Below the pieces are notes generated by a model that was not told where the DNA came from, searched no databases, and was given only the letters and a program-made list of their open reading frames with translations. Below, piece after piece: positions 16,439 to 25,202 of a DNA stretch of 38,871 nucleotides. This DNA is from an uncultured Chloroflexota bacterium (GTDB lineage Bacteria > Chloroflexota > Limnocylindria > Limnocylindrales > CSP1-4), in assembly GCA_903925955.1 (NCBI GenBank), contig CAIYHO010000170.1, positions 1-38,871 on the forward strand. The letters run 5' to 3'. Position 1 is the stretch's first letter. Every line of letters begins with the position of its first letter. The position numbers and the translations under genes were made by a program.

Positions 16439-17798
16439 GCGGTCGGGCCTCGCCTCGCAGCGACCCGCGACCAGTGGTCGGACGGGCCAGGAATTCCGCT
16501 TCAGTAACGCCGAACAGGCGCGCCTGTCGTGCCCACGGCCGGACCACCAGCAGCCGGAGGACGCTCCGGGTCACGGTGATGGCGGAGAACAGCGACACGA
16601 GCACGCCGATGATCAAGACGAGGCCGAAGCCGCGGATCGTCGACGAGCCGAACAGGAACAGGATGGTGGCGGTGATCAGGCTGGACACGTTGGAGTCCAA
16701 GATGGAGTTCCAGGCCCGGTTGAAGCCTGCCTCCACGGCCGCCGGCAGACTCTTGCCAACGCGCAGCTCTTCCTTGGTCCGCTCAAAGATCAGGATGTTG
16801 GCGTCAACCGCCATGCCCACCGAGAGCACAAAGCCCGCGATGCCGGCCAGGGTCAGCGTGACCGGGACCAGCCGGAACAGCGCGAAGACCACCAGCGCGT
16901 AGTACACGAGGGCGGCGCTCGCAACCGCACCCGGCAACCGGTAGTGGACGATCATGAAGAACATGACCATGAACACCGCAATCAAGCCGGCGATGACGCT
17001 CTGGCGCAGGAACGCCGCGCCCAGCGTGGGGCTGACGGTGGTGTTGGCGAGCTCGCTCAGCGGGTACGGGAGCTGGCCAAACTCAAGGATGGTGACAAGG
17101 TTCTGGGCGACCACAAGCGGATAGCCGCCAATGCCGTTCTGGCTGATCTGCACCTGGCCACCGGGGATGGCCTCGCGGATGACCGGCGCGGTGATGACCT
17201 TGCCGTCGAGGACAACGGCGAAGAAGTCGTTGACGTGCTTCGTTGTGTAGTCGGCGAAGAGCTGCTTCCCCTTGTCCTTCAAGGTGAAGTCAACGGTGCG
17301 CTGGCCAGTCTGGCTTGCGCCGATGTTGGCCGCAGCGACCTGATCGCCGGAGAACAGGGCCGGGTACTTGGTCAGGTCCACCACCTGGTCTTGCACCATC
17401 TGGGTCTGGCCCAGCGGCACAAAGTCCAGCCGTCCCGTGGTTCCCACCAGGGAGCGGATCTGGTCCACGTTGGTGATGCCGGGCATCTCGACGATGATCC
17501 GGTCCGTCCCCTGAACCACAACCTGCGGCTCGGCCACGCCCTGCTTGTCAACTCGGTTGACGATGATCTGGCGCATGATGTTGAGGTCGTCGCGGGACGG
17601 GATCTTCCCCTCCGCAGGCAGGACCTGGTACTCAATCCGGAGTCCGCCGCTCAAGTCAAGCCCAAGCTTGGTCTCGAGATACTTTGGCGCACTTGCAGCC
17701 GCGCTTGACCCTGATGCAGGCATCGGGAAGCGGACAAAGTCAAATAGCAGGGCCAAAGCCCCGATAACCACAATAAGGATCGGCCCAGCGCGTCTCAT
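16431..17798 (-). CDS. secD: SecD, protein-export subunit
   Basis: This 455-aa membrane protein has a first helix at residues 5-22, then LGLDLSGGLRIEYQV, the P1 periplasmic domain (TGRLDFVPLGQT, GASQTGQRTVDFTL), and the RND-type helices with SVGMAVDANILIFERTKEEL. It uses the proton gradient to help late translocation. No SD is visible; instead a TATGAT hexamer (complement of 17808-17813) lies 9 nt before the ATG. The C-terminus overlaps secF by 8 bp. Confidence 0.96.
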   Translation of the reverse strand: MRRAGPILIVVIGALALLFDFVRFPMPASGSSAAASAPKYLETKLGLDLSGGLRIEYQVLPAEGKIPSRDDLNIMRQIIVNRVDKQGVAEPQVVVQGTDRIIVEMPGITNVDQIRSLVGTTGRLDFVPLGQTQMVQDQVVDLTKYPALFSGDQVAAANIGASQTGQRTVDFTLKDKGKQLFADYTTKHVNDFFAVVLDGKVITAPVIREAIPGGQVQISQNGIGGYPLVVAQNLVTILEFGQLPYPLSELANTTVSPTLGAAFLRQSVIAGLIAVFMVMFFMIVHYRLPGAVASAALVYYALVVFALFRLVPVTLTLAGIAGFVLSVGMAVDANILIFERTKEELRVGKSLPAAVEAGFNRAWNSILDSNVSSLITATILFLFGSSTIRGFGLVLIIGVLVSLFSAITVTRSVLRLLVVRPWARQARLFGVTEAEFLARPTTGRGSLRGEARPRV

Positions 17799-17807
17799 CG
17801 AGGCGGG

Positions 17808-17813
17808 ATCATA
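17808..17813 (-). promoter_or_regulatory. Candidate -10 element of secD
   Basis: TATGAT on the minus strand, 9 nt before the secD ATG, in a 102-bp gap with no SD. The spacing suggests a leaderless or nearly leaderless message. No good -35 was seen. Confidence 0.45.
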
Positions 17814-17900
17814 CAGGGTGTCAGCACTGGCGCGCCGCCACGGGCGCGACGGAACGGCGGCGGAGATGCGCCGCGTGCGCCGCCGTCCCGCGAAGCGTCC

Positions 17901-20900
17901 CTAGCCGGCGGGTTGGACTCCGGGTCCTCCCCTGCCCTCCGAGCGCGGTCCGCGCAGTCTGGTGAAGAGCCCCGCGGCCAGGATCAGCAGCACGCCAAGC
18001 CCGGCCAGCACCACGGCTCGGTAGGCCACGTCCATCGACGCGAGGTCCACGACAAACACCTTCAGGGTGGCAATCCCCAGCAGCCCAAGCCCAATGTGGC
18101 GCGCCCGAGCAAAGCCCTTGGTCAGGCCCCACGTCAGGGATGCCACACCGATGACGGTCCAGGCGACGCTCATGGCCACCTGCGCCTGCTTGGACAACTC
18201 CTCGGGTGCCACAGCACCGCCAACCTGCCGCTGGAAGACGTCAACGACGCCAACCGAGACCAGGTAGACGCCCGTCGCTGCGCCCGCGATGCCCAGCCAG
18301 ACCGAGCGCCTGCCAAGCATGCCGCGACGCGCCGCAAGCGCGAGAACGGCGGCAACGGAGGCAAGGGACAGCGGCCACACGGGCAGTAGCGGCCGCGGCG
18401 TCCAGCCGTTCCCGCCCTGGACCCACAGCCGCTCAACCGGAGCGACGACGCCAAAGGCAAGCAGTACCGATCCAACGGCCAAGATGAGCGCCAGGCCCCG
18501 CGCCGCGTCGCGCAGCGCGCCGTGGACATCGTCGCGGCGCACCGTGAGGGCCATGGCGGCCCCTGCGAGGAGCAGCCAGAGCGGCACGATGAGATCCGCG
18601 TTGACCTCCAGCGGCACAACGCCCGCGGCAACGGCAATCGAACCGATGAGGAGCGCGGTGCGGCCTTGGCGTGACAGCGACCAGCGCGCGGCGGCAATCG
18701 CGGAGCCGATCAGGGCCACAGCGGTTGCAGCCGCCAGATCGGTGAACGGCGGGGTGGGCAATCCGTGTGAACCGCTGAGGATGGGCGGCACGAAGTTGAA
18801 CGCGGCAAGCCACAGGCTGATCAGCCAGACGAGCGCGCCCGCCGTTGGCGCCGCCCGGCCCGCTGCCGGAGCGAGCGTAAACGGCAGACCCTCAGACCGG
18901 TCCCCAAGCCTCCTGACGCCGCGCTCGAGGGCGACGGCGAGCGGCAGCAAGACCGCGAGCGATGCATAGAGCGGCAGGGCCACAAACTGCGTGAGGAGGG
19001 TCCATGCGACAACAAGCACGCCAACACCGCCCAACACCGAGCGCAAGCCGCGCTCCGGCAGCAGGCGGCCGGCGGCGACGAGCCCGGCCAAGAGCACAAG
19101 CAGCGAGATGGTTGCCGGCACCACGTACGGCATCGCCGGAGCGCCGCCGAACAACCAGGCGGGGAATTCGGCCGTGATGACAAAGATAGTGGCGTGGACT
19201 CCGGCAATAACCGCCGCACAGGCGGTAAACGGGAACGTGGCGGACCACGCGCCAATCGCCGCGTACTCGGCCCGCGTGCCCCTGCTGCTGATCACGCGCT
19301 CCAGCAGCAGCGCCGCGAGCGCCAAGCCCGTGACCGACAGGGTCAGCCAGGGACCTTGAACCTCAAAGGCCGACACGTAGGCGGCCAGCACAACCGCGAT
19401 GGCAACCAGTAGCGACCGGATCCAGCGGATGGGCAGCAGCGCCGCGCCAGCTCCCAGACCGGCGAGGACAAACAGCGCCGAGAAGCCCGAAGGGTGCAGC
19501 CACGGGATGGGCGGGGCAACGGCGGCGCCGCTGGCGGCCAACTGGAGCGGAAACTCTCCCCCCGCGACAAACAGCACGGCATGGGAGCCGGCCACTGCGG
19601 CCGCCACTCCCGCAAACGGGAACGACGGCACCCAGACACCCACCGACGCCAGCGAGGGCTTCGTTCCCCGAGCACTCACCACGCGCTCAAGGACAACGGC
19701 CGCGAGGGCGATGAGCACCAGGGTTCCGGCGAGCGGCGCGCCCCGGACTTCAAAGAGCGCAGCGTACTCAAGCAGCAGCGCGGCCAGAGCGACGAGTGCC
19801 GAACGGATCCAGCGGACAGGCACGAGGACGGCAGTGAGGCCCACGGCGGCAACCACGGACAGCACCGAGGCGCCATCGGCGTGGAGCCAAGGCAGCGCCG
19901 GAAAGGCGAGGCCAGGTTGGAGGTTCCACAGCGGGTACTCCACAAGGAGGACGTGCGCAACCGCAAGCCCGCCCAGGATCAGCGCCGCCAGCGCGGACCA
20001 CTTGTGCATCCGGCGCACGGCCAGCCAGGCGAGCGCGGTGGCTTCGGCCGCCCATGCCAGCGGCACCACCGGGGCGCCCAGCTGAACAAACGCCGCAATG
20101 GCCACCAGCGCCAGACCGGTGCCGGCGATCAGGTTGCCAAACAGGTGGTAGAGGCCCTGGCGGTACAGGAACCAGCCGCCAAGCAGCAGGTGCGCAATCG
20201 AGAGCAGACCGATAAACGTGCCAACCAAGTCGGCATGGTTCGCCCCCGTGAGGACGGTGGACCCGCCCCACAGCGAAAAGGTCGCATTCGCCAGGACAAG
20301 CGTGGCGCTTGTGGGCTTGAGCTGGTCACGGTGGATCCGCCACTCTTCGCCCGCGGCCGCGATGACGTTGACCGCCCAGAAGCCGATAACTGCAATCAGG
20401 CCTTCGACGGCACCAACCCCGCCGCCCAGATACGACGCGAGCTGCGGGGCCGCCAGGATGAAGGCGAGCGTGGGCAGGTACGGCCACGTGCGGAAGAGCG
20501 CAATCGCGGTGGTGCCCACAAGGGTCACAGCGACAAAGAGCAGGGTCAGCATGTTTGGGGACGCGTTCATGATTGGCGGCGCGCCCAGGGCGGCGAGGAG
20601 CCCAAACGCCGCAACCTCCTTGGCGTCATAGCGGATGGCAATCACCGCGGCGGCGACGGCGGCCAGAAACGCGCCCGCCAGGCCAAACTCCGGCGCCACA
20701 AGCGCATACCCGCGGGTTGCGGCAAACAGAGCAATCGACACGATGCCAAGGCCAACCGCCACCAGCACGTTGCCAATCAGCGGGGTCTTGCGGTCAAACA
20801 TCACGGCCCCGCCGACAAGCGCGGCGGTCCCTGCAACCAGGCCGATGACAACCCGCAGCTCTTCGCCGATCCACCCGCGGCTGAACGCGAGGCTCAAGAA

Positions 20901-21392
20901 GAACACGGCTGCGGCGATCAGCGCGGCGCCGCCGATCCACGCGAGGGCACGGCCCGCAAAGCGCTCTTCGAGGTCCTTCAGGTCAAAACTGAAGGCGGGC
21001 TTCGACGGCCCTGCGGGGGTTGTCCCCAAGCTTCCGGGGCCCCAGCCCACTGCTGGCGCCGGCTGCGGGGCGACGGTCGGCGTTTCAGTGGTTGCGGACC
21101 AGCCCGGGATGGAACTCGGCCGCGTGGCTGGCTGATCGATACCGTACGCGCGGCGCGTGCTCTCGTTGGACCAAGCGGCGGCAACGGGATCCGGCACGGG
21201 TGCTGGCCGGGCTGGCGCCGGGGGTGGGGCGAGGGGGGCGAGAGGCTGCGCAAGCTCGTCGTCGCCGAAACCGGCGGCAAGGGCTGGCTCGAGACCGGCT
21301 TCCGCCTCTAGGTCGCGGACCCGCAACTCGAGGTTGGCAATCCGCCGCTCGAGGCGCTGGATGCGGATGCGTTCGCCTAGCTCGCCGTCCAT
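17901..21392 (-). CDS. DUF2339-type large polytopic membrane protein
   Basis: This 1163-aa protein starts with a coiled coil (about residues 6-33, IQRLERRIANLELRVRDLEA) and a Pro-rich linker (50-130). The motif FSFDLKDLEERFAGRALAWIGGAALIAA introduces many membrane helices that run to the C-terminus. This arrangement matches the DUF2339 family, whose function is unknown. About residues 478-840 contain three tandem copies of a module of about 130 aa (see findings). A strong SD, AGGAGG (complement of 21398-21403), precedes ATG 21392. It lies between secD and the SecD-like gene. Confidence 0.82.
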   Translation of the reverse strand: MDGELGERIRIQRLERRIANLELRVRDLEAEAGLEPALAAGFGDDELAQPLAPLAPPPAPARPAPVPDPVAAAWSNESTRRAYGIDQPATRPSSIPGWSATTETPTVAPQPAPAVGWGPGSLGTTPAGPSKPAFSFDLKDLEERFAGRALAWIGGAALIAAAVFFLSLAFSRGWIGEELRVVIGLVAGTAALVGGAVMFDRKTPLIGNVLVAVGLGIVSIALFAATRGYALVAPEFGLAGAFLAAVAAAVIAIRYDAKEVAAFGLLAALGAPPIMNASPNMLTLLFVAVTLVGTTAIALFRTWPYLPTLAFILAAPQLASYLGGGVGAVEGLIAVIGFWAVNVIAAAGEEWRIHRDQLKPTSATLVLANATFSLWGGSTVLTGANHADLVGTFIGLLSIAHLLLGGWFLYRQGLYHLFGNLIAGTGLALVAIAAFVQLGAPVVPLAWAAEATALAWLAVRRMHKWSALAALILGGLAVAHVLLVEYPLWNLQPGLAFPALPWLHADGASVLSVVAAVGLTAVLVPVRWIRSALVALAALLLEYAALFEVRGAPLAGTLVLIALAAVVLERVVSARGTKPSLASVGVWVPSFPFAGVAAAVAGSHAVLFVAGGEFPLQLAASGAAVAPPIPWLHPSGFSALFVLAGLGAGAALLPIRWIRSLLVAIAVVLAAYVSAFEVQGPWLTLSVTGLALAALLLERVISSRGTRAEYAAIGAWSATFPFTACAAVIAGVHATIFVITAEFPAWLFGGAPAMPYVVPATISLLVLLAGLVAAGRLLPERGLRSVLGGVGVLVVAWTLLTQFVALPLYASLAVLLPLAVALERGVRRLGDRSEGLPFTLAPAAGRAAPTAGALVWLISLWLAAFNFVPPILSGSHGLPTPPFTDLAAATAVALIGSAIAAARWSLSRQGRTALLIGSIAVAAGVVPLEVNADLIVPLWLLLAGAAMALTVRRDDVHGALRDAARGLALILAVGSVLLAFGVVAPVERLWVQGGNGWTPRPLLPVWPLSLASVAAVLALAARRGMLGRRSVWLGIAGAATGVYLVSVGVVDVFQRQVGGAVAPEELSKQAQVAMSVAWTVIGVASLTWGLTKGFARARHIGLGLLGIATLKVFVVDLASMDVAYRAVVLAGLGVLLILAAGLFTRLRGPRSEGRGGPGVQPAG
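18783..19961 (-). repeat. Three tandem copies of a membrane module within the DUF2339-type gene
   Basis: Copy 1 is about 19569-19961, copy 2 about 19179-19568, and copy 3, more diverged, about 18783-19178. Copies 1 and 2 share PWLH, PVRWIRS/PIRWIRS, AxFEVxG, LER-V-S-RGT and FPF-AAA-AG-HA-xF in the same order. Similarity is also clear in DNA, for example near 19293 and 19680. Confidence 0.8.
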
Positions 21393-21433
21393 GCCAGCCT
21401 CCTACCCAGCACGCTCGCGTCCAGCGAACGGAG

Positions 21434-21452
21434 CGTGGTGTTCCTCACCACG
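21434..21452 (-). terminator. Hairpin downstream of the SecD-like gene
   Basis: A 7-bp stem, CGTGGTG (21434-21440) with CACCACG (21446-21452), and a 5-nt loop lie in the gap between the SecD-like gene and the DUF2339 gene. No T-run follows, so its role as a terminator is uncertain. Confidence 0.3.
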
Positions 21453-21480
21453 ACGCATGGTGGGCCGCGGGTATTACACC

Positions 21481-21511
21481 GCGCAAGAGGCGTCAGGACT
21501 CCAGGTGCGCC
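21481..21511. repeat. 31-bp direct repeat, copy B (duplicated uvrC 3' end)
   Basis: Identical over 31 bp to 22319-22349, which is the true end of uvrC (last codons for AHLES, the stop and 12 bp beyond). A further 5 bp (acacc) matches after a 3-bp indel. It lies just after the stop of the SecD-like gene. Confidence 0.9.
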
Positions 21512-21538
21512 GGATTCGCCGCGGAGGCTCCGCAGCGG

Positions 21539-22300
21539 TCACGGCGCGGGCGTCACCTCGGCGGCACCCACTTCGTGCAGTGGGAACGGGAGCGGACCGA
21601 ACTGCAGGATGGTGATCAGCCGCTGGGCAGCCAACAGCGAGAAGCCGTCGATGCCGCCCTGACTGATCTGCACCTTCCCGTCGCTGATGCCCTCGCGGAT
21701 GACCGGCACCGTCAGGGCCTTGCCATCGAGGGTGATCGCGACGTAGTCGCCGAGGTGCCTGCCGGTGTAGTCGGCGAAGAGCTTGGCGCCAATCGCCTTG
21801 AGCGTGATGTCCACTGTGCGCTGGCCGGTCTGGCTGGCGCCGATGCTGGCGGCGGCCGTCTGGTCGCCCGAGAAGAGCGGCGGGTTTGCCACGAAGTCGA
21901 TCATGTCGCCAACTTCGACCGGCGTCTGGCCCAGCGGCACGAAGTCCAGCCGTCCCGTCGCGCCAATCAGTAGCCGAATCTGCATCGAGTCGGCGAAGGT
22001 AAGCTTGGGCAGGTCAACGCCTAGGGAACCGCCGTCTGTGACGTACACCGAGGACGCGGCTATACCGGTGGCGTTGACCCGATTGGCGACAACTTTCAGT
22101 TCGGCCGCCATCTCGGCCGGTGTTGGCTGGTGGCCGTCCGCCGGCACCACGCGGTACACGAGGTGGATGCCGCCGAACTGACCCAGAGGTGAAGCTGGGC
22201 TGCGAAACGGGGCCATCACCACGATCGCAATCGCGGCGCACAGGACGACCGAGGCGGCGAGCACGAGGAAACGGGACGTCTTGCGCATGGGGCCCATCAT
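21539..22300 (-). CDS. SecD paralog reduced to one helix plus the P1 domain
   Basis: This protein of about 253 aa aligns through its length with the first half of the SecD encoded at 16431-17798. It has one N-terminal helix, then the P1 domain with TGRLDFVPLGQT, LFSGDQTAAASIGASQTGQR, KLFADYTGRHL and GKVQISQGGIDGFSL. It stops at FPLHEVGAAEVTPAP, exactly where SecD enters its six-helix RND region. So it could be an exported, membrane-anchored P1 domain but not a full export motor. The start is uncertain: ATGs at 22300, 22297 and 22288 are all possible and no strong SD is visible. The coding frame is intact and well kept, which argues against a dead fragment. Confidence 0.8.
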   Translation of the reverse strand: MMGPMRKTSRFLVLAASVVLCAAIAIVVMAPFRSPASPLGQFGGIHLVYRVVPADGHQPTPAEMAAELKVVANRVNATGIAASSVYVTDGGSLGVDLPKLTFADSMQIRLLIGATGRLDFVPLGQTPVEVGDMIDFVANPPLFSGDQTAAASIGASQTGQRTVDITLKAIGAKLFADYTGRHLGDYVAITLDGKALTVPVIREGISDGKVQISQGGIDGFSLLAAQRLITILQFGPLPFPLHEVGAAEVTPAP

Positions 22301-22318
22301 CCCCGCCGCTACACCGCG

Positions 22319-22349
22319 GCGCAAGAGGCGTCAGGACTCCAGGTGCGCC
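22319..22349. repeat. 31-bp direct repeat, copy A (uvrC 3' end)
   Basis: This copy contains the last codons and stop of uvrC and the 12 bp after it; the same 31 bp occur at 21481-21511. The two copies bracket the SecD-like gene. Confidence 0.9.
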
Positions 22350-24193
22350 TTGATGCGCTCCGCCAGCGCGCGGCCGATCGTGGGGACGGCAGCAATCTGC
22401 TCCACAGGCGCTTCGCGGACGCGCTTGGCCGAGCCAAACACCTTGAGCAGCTCGCGCTTGCGCTTCGGCCCCACACCCGGCAGGTCGTCAAACACGGACT
22501 TGGTGGTCTTGCGGTCCCGAAGGCTGCGGTGGTACGTGATGGCGAAGCGGTGGGCCTCGTCGCGGAGCCGCTGCACCAGATACAGCGCCTGTGACGTCAC
22601 CGGCAGCACCACGGGGTCGGCGCGATCGTGGAGCACCAGCTCCTCGCGCTCCTTGGCGAGTCCGCACATGGGCAGGTCGCCGAGGCCCATCTCCACCAGG
22701 ACCTCCTTGGCAGCCGAGACCTGGCCGCGGCCGCCGTCGATGATCACAAGATCCGGCATCGCCCAGCGGCGCTCCTCTTCCACCCCCTCCTCCCCCGCCT
22801 TGGAGTTCCGGAAGCGGCGGCGAAGAACCTCCTGATGACTGGCGAAGTCGTTGGGACCCTCGACGGTCTTGATCTTGAAGCGGCGGTACTCCCCTGTGCG
22901 GGGCTTGCCCTCCTCAAAGACCACCATGGAGCCCACGGACTCGGCGCCCTGGAAGTTGCTGATGTCGTAGCACTCGATACGCATTGGCGGGCCTTGCAGG
23001 CCAAGCGCATCGGCCAGCTCAGTGAGCGCGCCAAGGGTCTTGCCCTCATCGGCCAGCCAGCGGGCGGCTTCGCGCGCCAGCGCTTCGGCGGCGTTGCGGG
23101 TGGCAAGGTCCATGAGCTCGCGCTTCTCGCCGCGCTGGGGGGTGCGGATATGGACCAGCGAACCGCGGCGGCCCGCCAGGTACGTCTCCAGCTCGGCCTT
23201 CTCGGCTCCCACCAGGGACCGCGGCACGAGGATCTCGCGGGGCACGCTGGTGGCGCGCGTGTAGTACTGGAGCAGGAACTGGCCAAGCACCTCGTCATCG
23301 CCCGTGTCACGCGGGGCGTGGAGGAAGAACACGTCGCGGCCCAGCAGCTTGCCGTTGCGCACCACAAACAGCTGGACCGCCGCCTGATCGTCATGACGGG
23401 CCAAGGCCGCAAGATCCAGCTCCGTGCTGGCGAAGGCGGCCATCTTCTGGCTCTCCATCGTCCGCTCGATGGAGCGGATCTTGTCCCGCAGCACGGCGGC
23501 CCGCTCGTACTGCTCCTGCTCGGACGCGGCGGCCATCTGATGGCGCAGACCGTCCGCCACGGCATCAGCGTTGCCCTCGAGGAACAGCTCCACCTGGGCG
23601 ATGTCGGCGCGATAGGCGGCCTTGTCAATGGCCTCGATGCAGGGGCCCTGGCAGCGCTTGATGTGGTACAGCAGGCAGGGCCGCGGCAGGGCGCGCTTGC
23701 CCTCCTTGATCTCGAGGGCGCAGGTCCGGAACGGGAAGAGCCGCCGGACAAGGTTCATCGCCTCATCCACGCTGCTGGCCGAGGCGTACGGACCGAAGTA
23801 CCTACTCCCGTCGCTTGGCTGCCGCCGCGTGCGCTCGATGCGCGGGAAGTCATCGCCCAGGGTCATCTTGATGTACGGGTAGCTCTTGTCGTCCTTGAGG
23901 CGGACGTTGAAGCGGGGCTGGAACCGCTTGATCAGGTTGGCCTCAAGAAGCAGCGCCTCGCTCACCGAGTCCACTTCGGTGACCTCGAGATCCGCCACAC
24001 GCTCAATCGCCTGGCGGATCCTGTGGACCTCGCCGCGGCTGCCGGCAGCCTGCTTCTGCCAGTAGCTCCTCACCCGGGCGCGGAGGCTCTGCGCCTTGCC
24101 CACGTACAGCACGGTGCCCGCGGCGTCCTTCATCAGGTAGACGCCTGGGCGGTCGGGGAGGTTGTCTAGGGTTGCGGCGAGTTCCGGGGTCAC
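22331..24193 (-). CDS. uvrC: UvrC, excinuclease ABC subunit C
   Basis: This 620-aa nuclease makes both incisions in nucleotide excision repair. The N-terminal GIY-YIG domain (GVYLMKDAAGTVLYVGKA) is followed by a Cys-containing segment (CLLYHIKRCQGPC), the UVR motif (about residues 200-240), the RNase H-like domain (IECYDISNFQG, LVIIDGGRGQ, AHRFAITYHR) and the helix-hairpin-helix pair (LPGVGPKRKRELL, VPTIGRALAERI). The start is GTG 24193. CACAAT lies exactly 6 nt upstream and no SD is seen. Its 3' end is duplicated at 21481-21511. Confidence 0.96.
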   Translation of the reverse strand: MTPELAATLDNLPDRPGVYLMKDAAGTVLYVGKAQSLRARVRSYWQKQAAGSRGEVHRIRQAIERVADLEVTEVDSVSEALLLEANLIKRFQPRFNVRLKDDKSYPYIKMTLGDDFPRIERTRRQPSDGSRYFGPYASASSVDEAMNLVRRLFPFRTCALEIKEGKRALPRPCLLYHIKRCQGPCIEAIDKAAYRADIAQVELFLEGNADAVADGLRHQMAAASEQEQYERAAVLRDKIRSIERTMESQKMAAFASTELDLAALARHDDQAAVQLFVVRNGKLLGRDVFFLHAPRDTGDDEVLGQFLLQYYTRATSVPREILVPRSLVGAEKAELETYLAGRRGSLVHIRTPQRGEKRELMDLATRNAAEALAREAARWLADEGKTLGALTELADALGLQGPPMRIECYDISNFQGAESVGSMVVFEEGKPRTGEYRRFKIKTVEGPNDFASHQEVLRRRFRNSKAGEEGVEEERRWAMPDLVIIDGGRGQVSAAKEVLVEMGLGDLPMCGLAKEREELVLHDRADPVVLPVTSQALYLVQRLRDEAHRFAITYHRSLRDRKTTKSVFDDLPGVGPKRKRELLKVFGSAKRVREAPVEQIAAVPTIGRALAERIKAHLES

Positions 24194-24256
24194 GCCGTCA
24201 TTGTGCGGCTGGGGCGCGATGGGCGCCGCACGGGGCGCGCCGGGCGCCGCCTGCTT

Positions 24257-24428
24257 GCATCCCGGGCCGGCCCACCACCCTGACGCTCATCCCGATGAAG
24301 AGTTCATCGGTTCGCCACACTGCTGCCGCGAAACGTCACATCGGGGCCGCAACTTCATGATTTCGCTCGGCTGATGCGCCAAACCATGAAGTCTTCATCA
24401 ATGGGCGCGGCAGAGAGGCGGCCGGGCG
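24257..24428. repeat. 172-bp direct repeat, copy A
   Basis: Matches 25203-25374 at 165 of 172 positions by eye, with no gaps (offset 946). It lies between uvrC and the lipoprotein gene. It contains the palindromes ccgatgaa-gag-ttcatcgg (24292-24310) and atgaag-t-cttcat (24386-24398). Confidence 0.92.
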
Positions 24429-24440
24429 AGCCAGCCGGGG

Positions 24441-25025
24441 TTAGGGCGCGTAGGAGCGACGGAGGATCCCCGCGTCCTCCCAGGCACCGCTGAAGATCTG
24501 CTGGATGGCGATTGCAGCTCCACCCGCAAGCGGGGTGACGTTGAGCAGCATGGTGTAGCACTTGTGTCCGGACTGGCCAGTGACCTTCTCGCCGAACACG
24601 AAGGCATCGCCCGCCAGTTCGTACCCAAGCAGGGAGATCGCGTAGTCGCAGCTCTCGGGCTTGCCGCTCCAGGCCGCCTTCTTGGTGGCGATGTGGAACT
24701 CGCCGCAGGCCTCGCCCCTGGCACAGGCTTTGATCACGAGACGGACATTCCAGACCGTGTCCGCGGTCTCGTTGCCGGCGGGCAGGATGCTGTCGCCAAC
24801 CCATGTGTCGGCAAAGGCTGCCACGGTCGTGCCGTTGGGCGCAGCGTCCAGGTACCCGGACTGCGGCCGGGACGTTGACGTTGGCGTTGGAGTGGCGGTG
24901 GCCGAGGCCGTCGCAACTGAGGGGGAGACGGCCGGTACCGATGTGGTGGCCGGCGCCCCAGTCGGGGCAACTGCTGTGCAGCCGGCAAACACCAGGACGG
25001 CGAAGAGCACGCCAACTCGTCGCAT
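24441..25025 (-). CDS. Small secreted lipoprotein of unknown function
   Basis: This 194-aa protein has a lipoprotein signal peptide with lipobox FAGC (Cys16), then a Thr/Ser/Pro/Ala linker to about residue 55. The globular part has four Cys, in KACARGEACGEF, ESCDYA and HKCYTML, which could form two disulfides outside the cell. No family was recognised. The start is ATG 25025, with GAGGTGAG just upstream. The gene sits exactly between two copies of a 172-bp repeat and ends 12 bp before the inner edge of copy A. Confidence 0.8.
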   Translation of the reverse strand: MRRVGVLFAVLVFAGCTAVAPTGAPATTSVPAVSPSVATASATATPTPTSTSRPQSGYLDAAPNGTTVAAFADTWVGDSILPAGNETADTVWNVRLVIKACARGEACGEFHIATKKAAWSGKPESCDYAISLLGYELAGDAFVFGEKVTGQSGHKCYTMLLNVTPLAGGAAIAIQQIFSGAWEDAGILRRSYAP

Positions 25026-25202
25026 GGCCTCACCTCGGGCAGTTGTGCTTGGAGATCGGCCTCACCAATGGCCCCCAAGCGGTGCTGACGCGACTTTCGC
25101 GGCCGGATGGAGTCAGGTCAAGAGCCTTGCGGATCGTGGGTACCGAACCGGGAGCCGAGCGAGCGGACCGCAGGACCGGCCCCAAGGATGCAGAGCTGCT
25201 GC

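Noticed and set aside
19494-21311. 605-codon plus-strand frame opposite the DUF2339-type gene
   Set aside because: Antisense to a well-supported membrane protein; the translation is Arg/Gln/His/Gly-rich without any fold signature.
24257-24428. Insertion sequence or transposase in the 172-bp repeats
   Set aside because: The element holds no coding frame of meaningful size and no transposase is encoded in the window.
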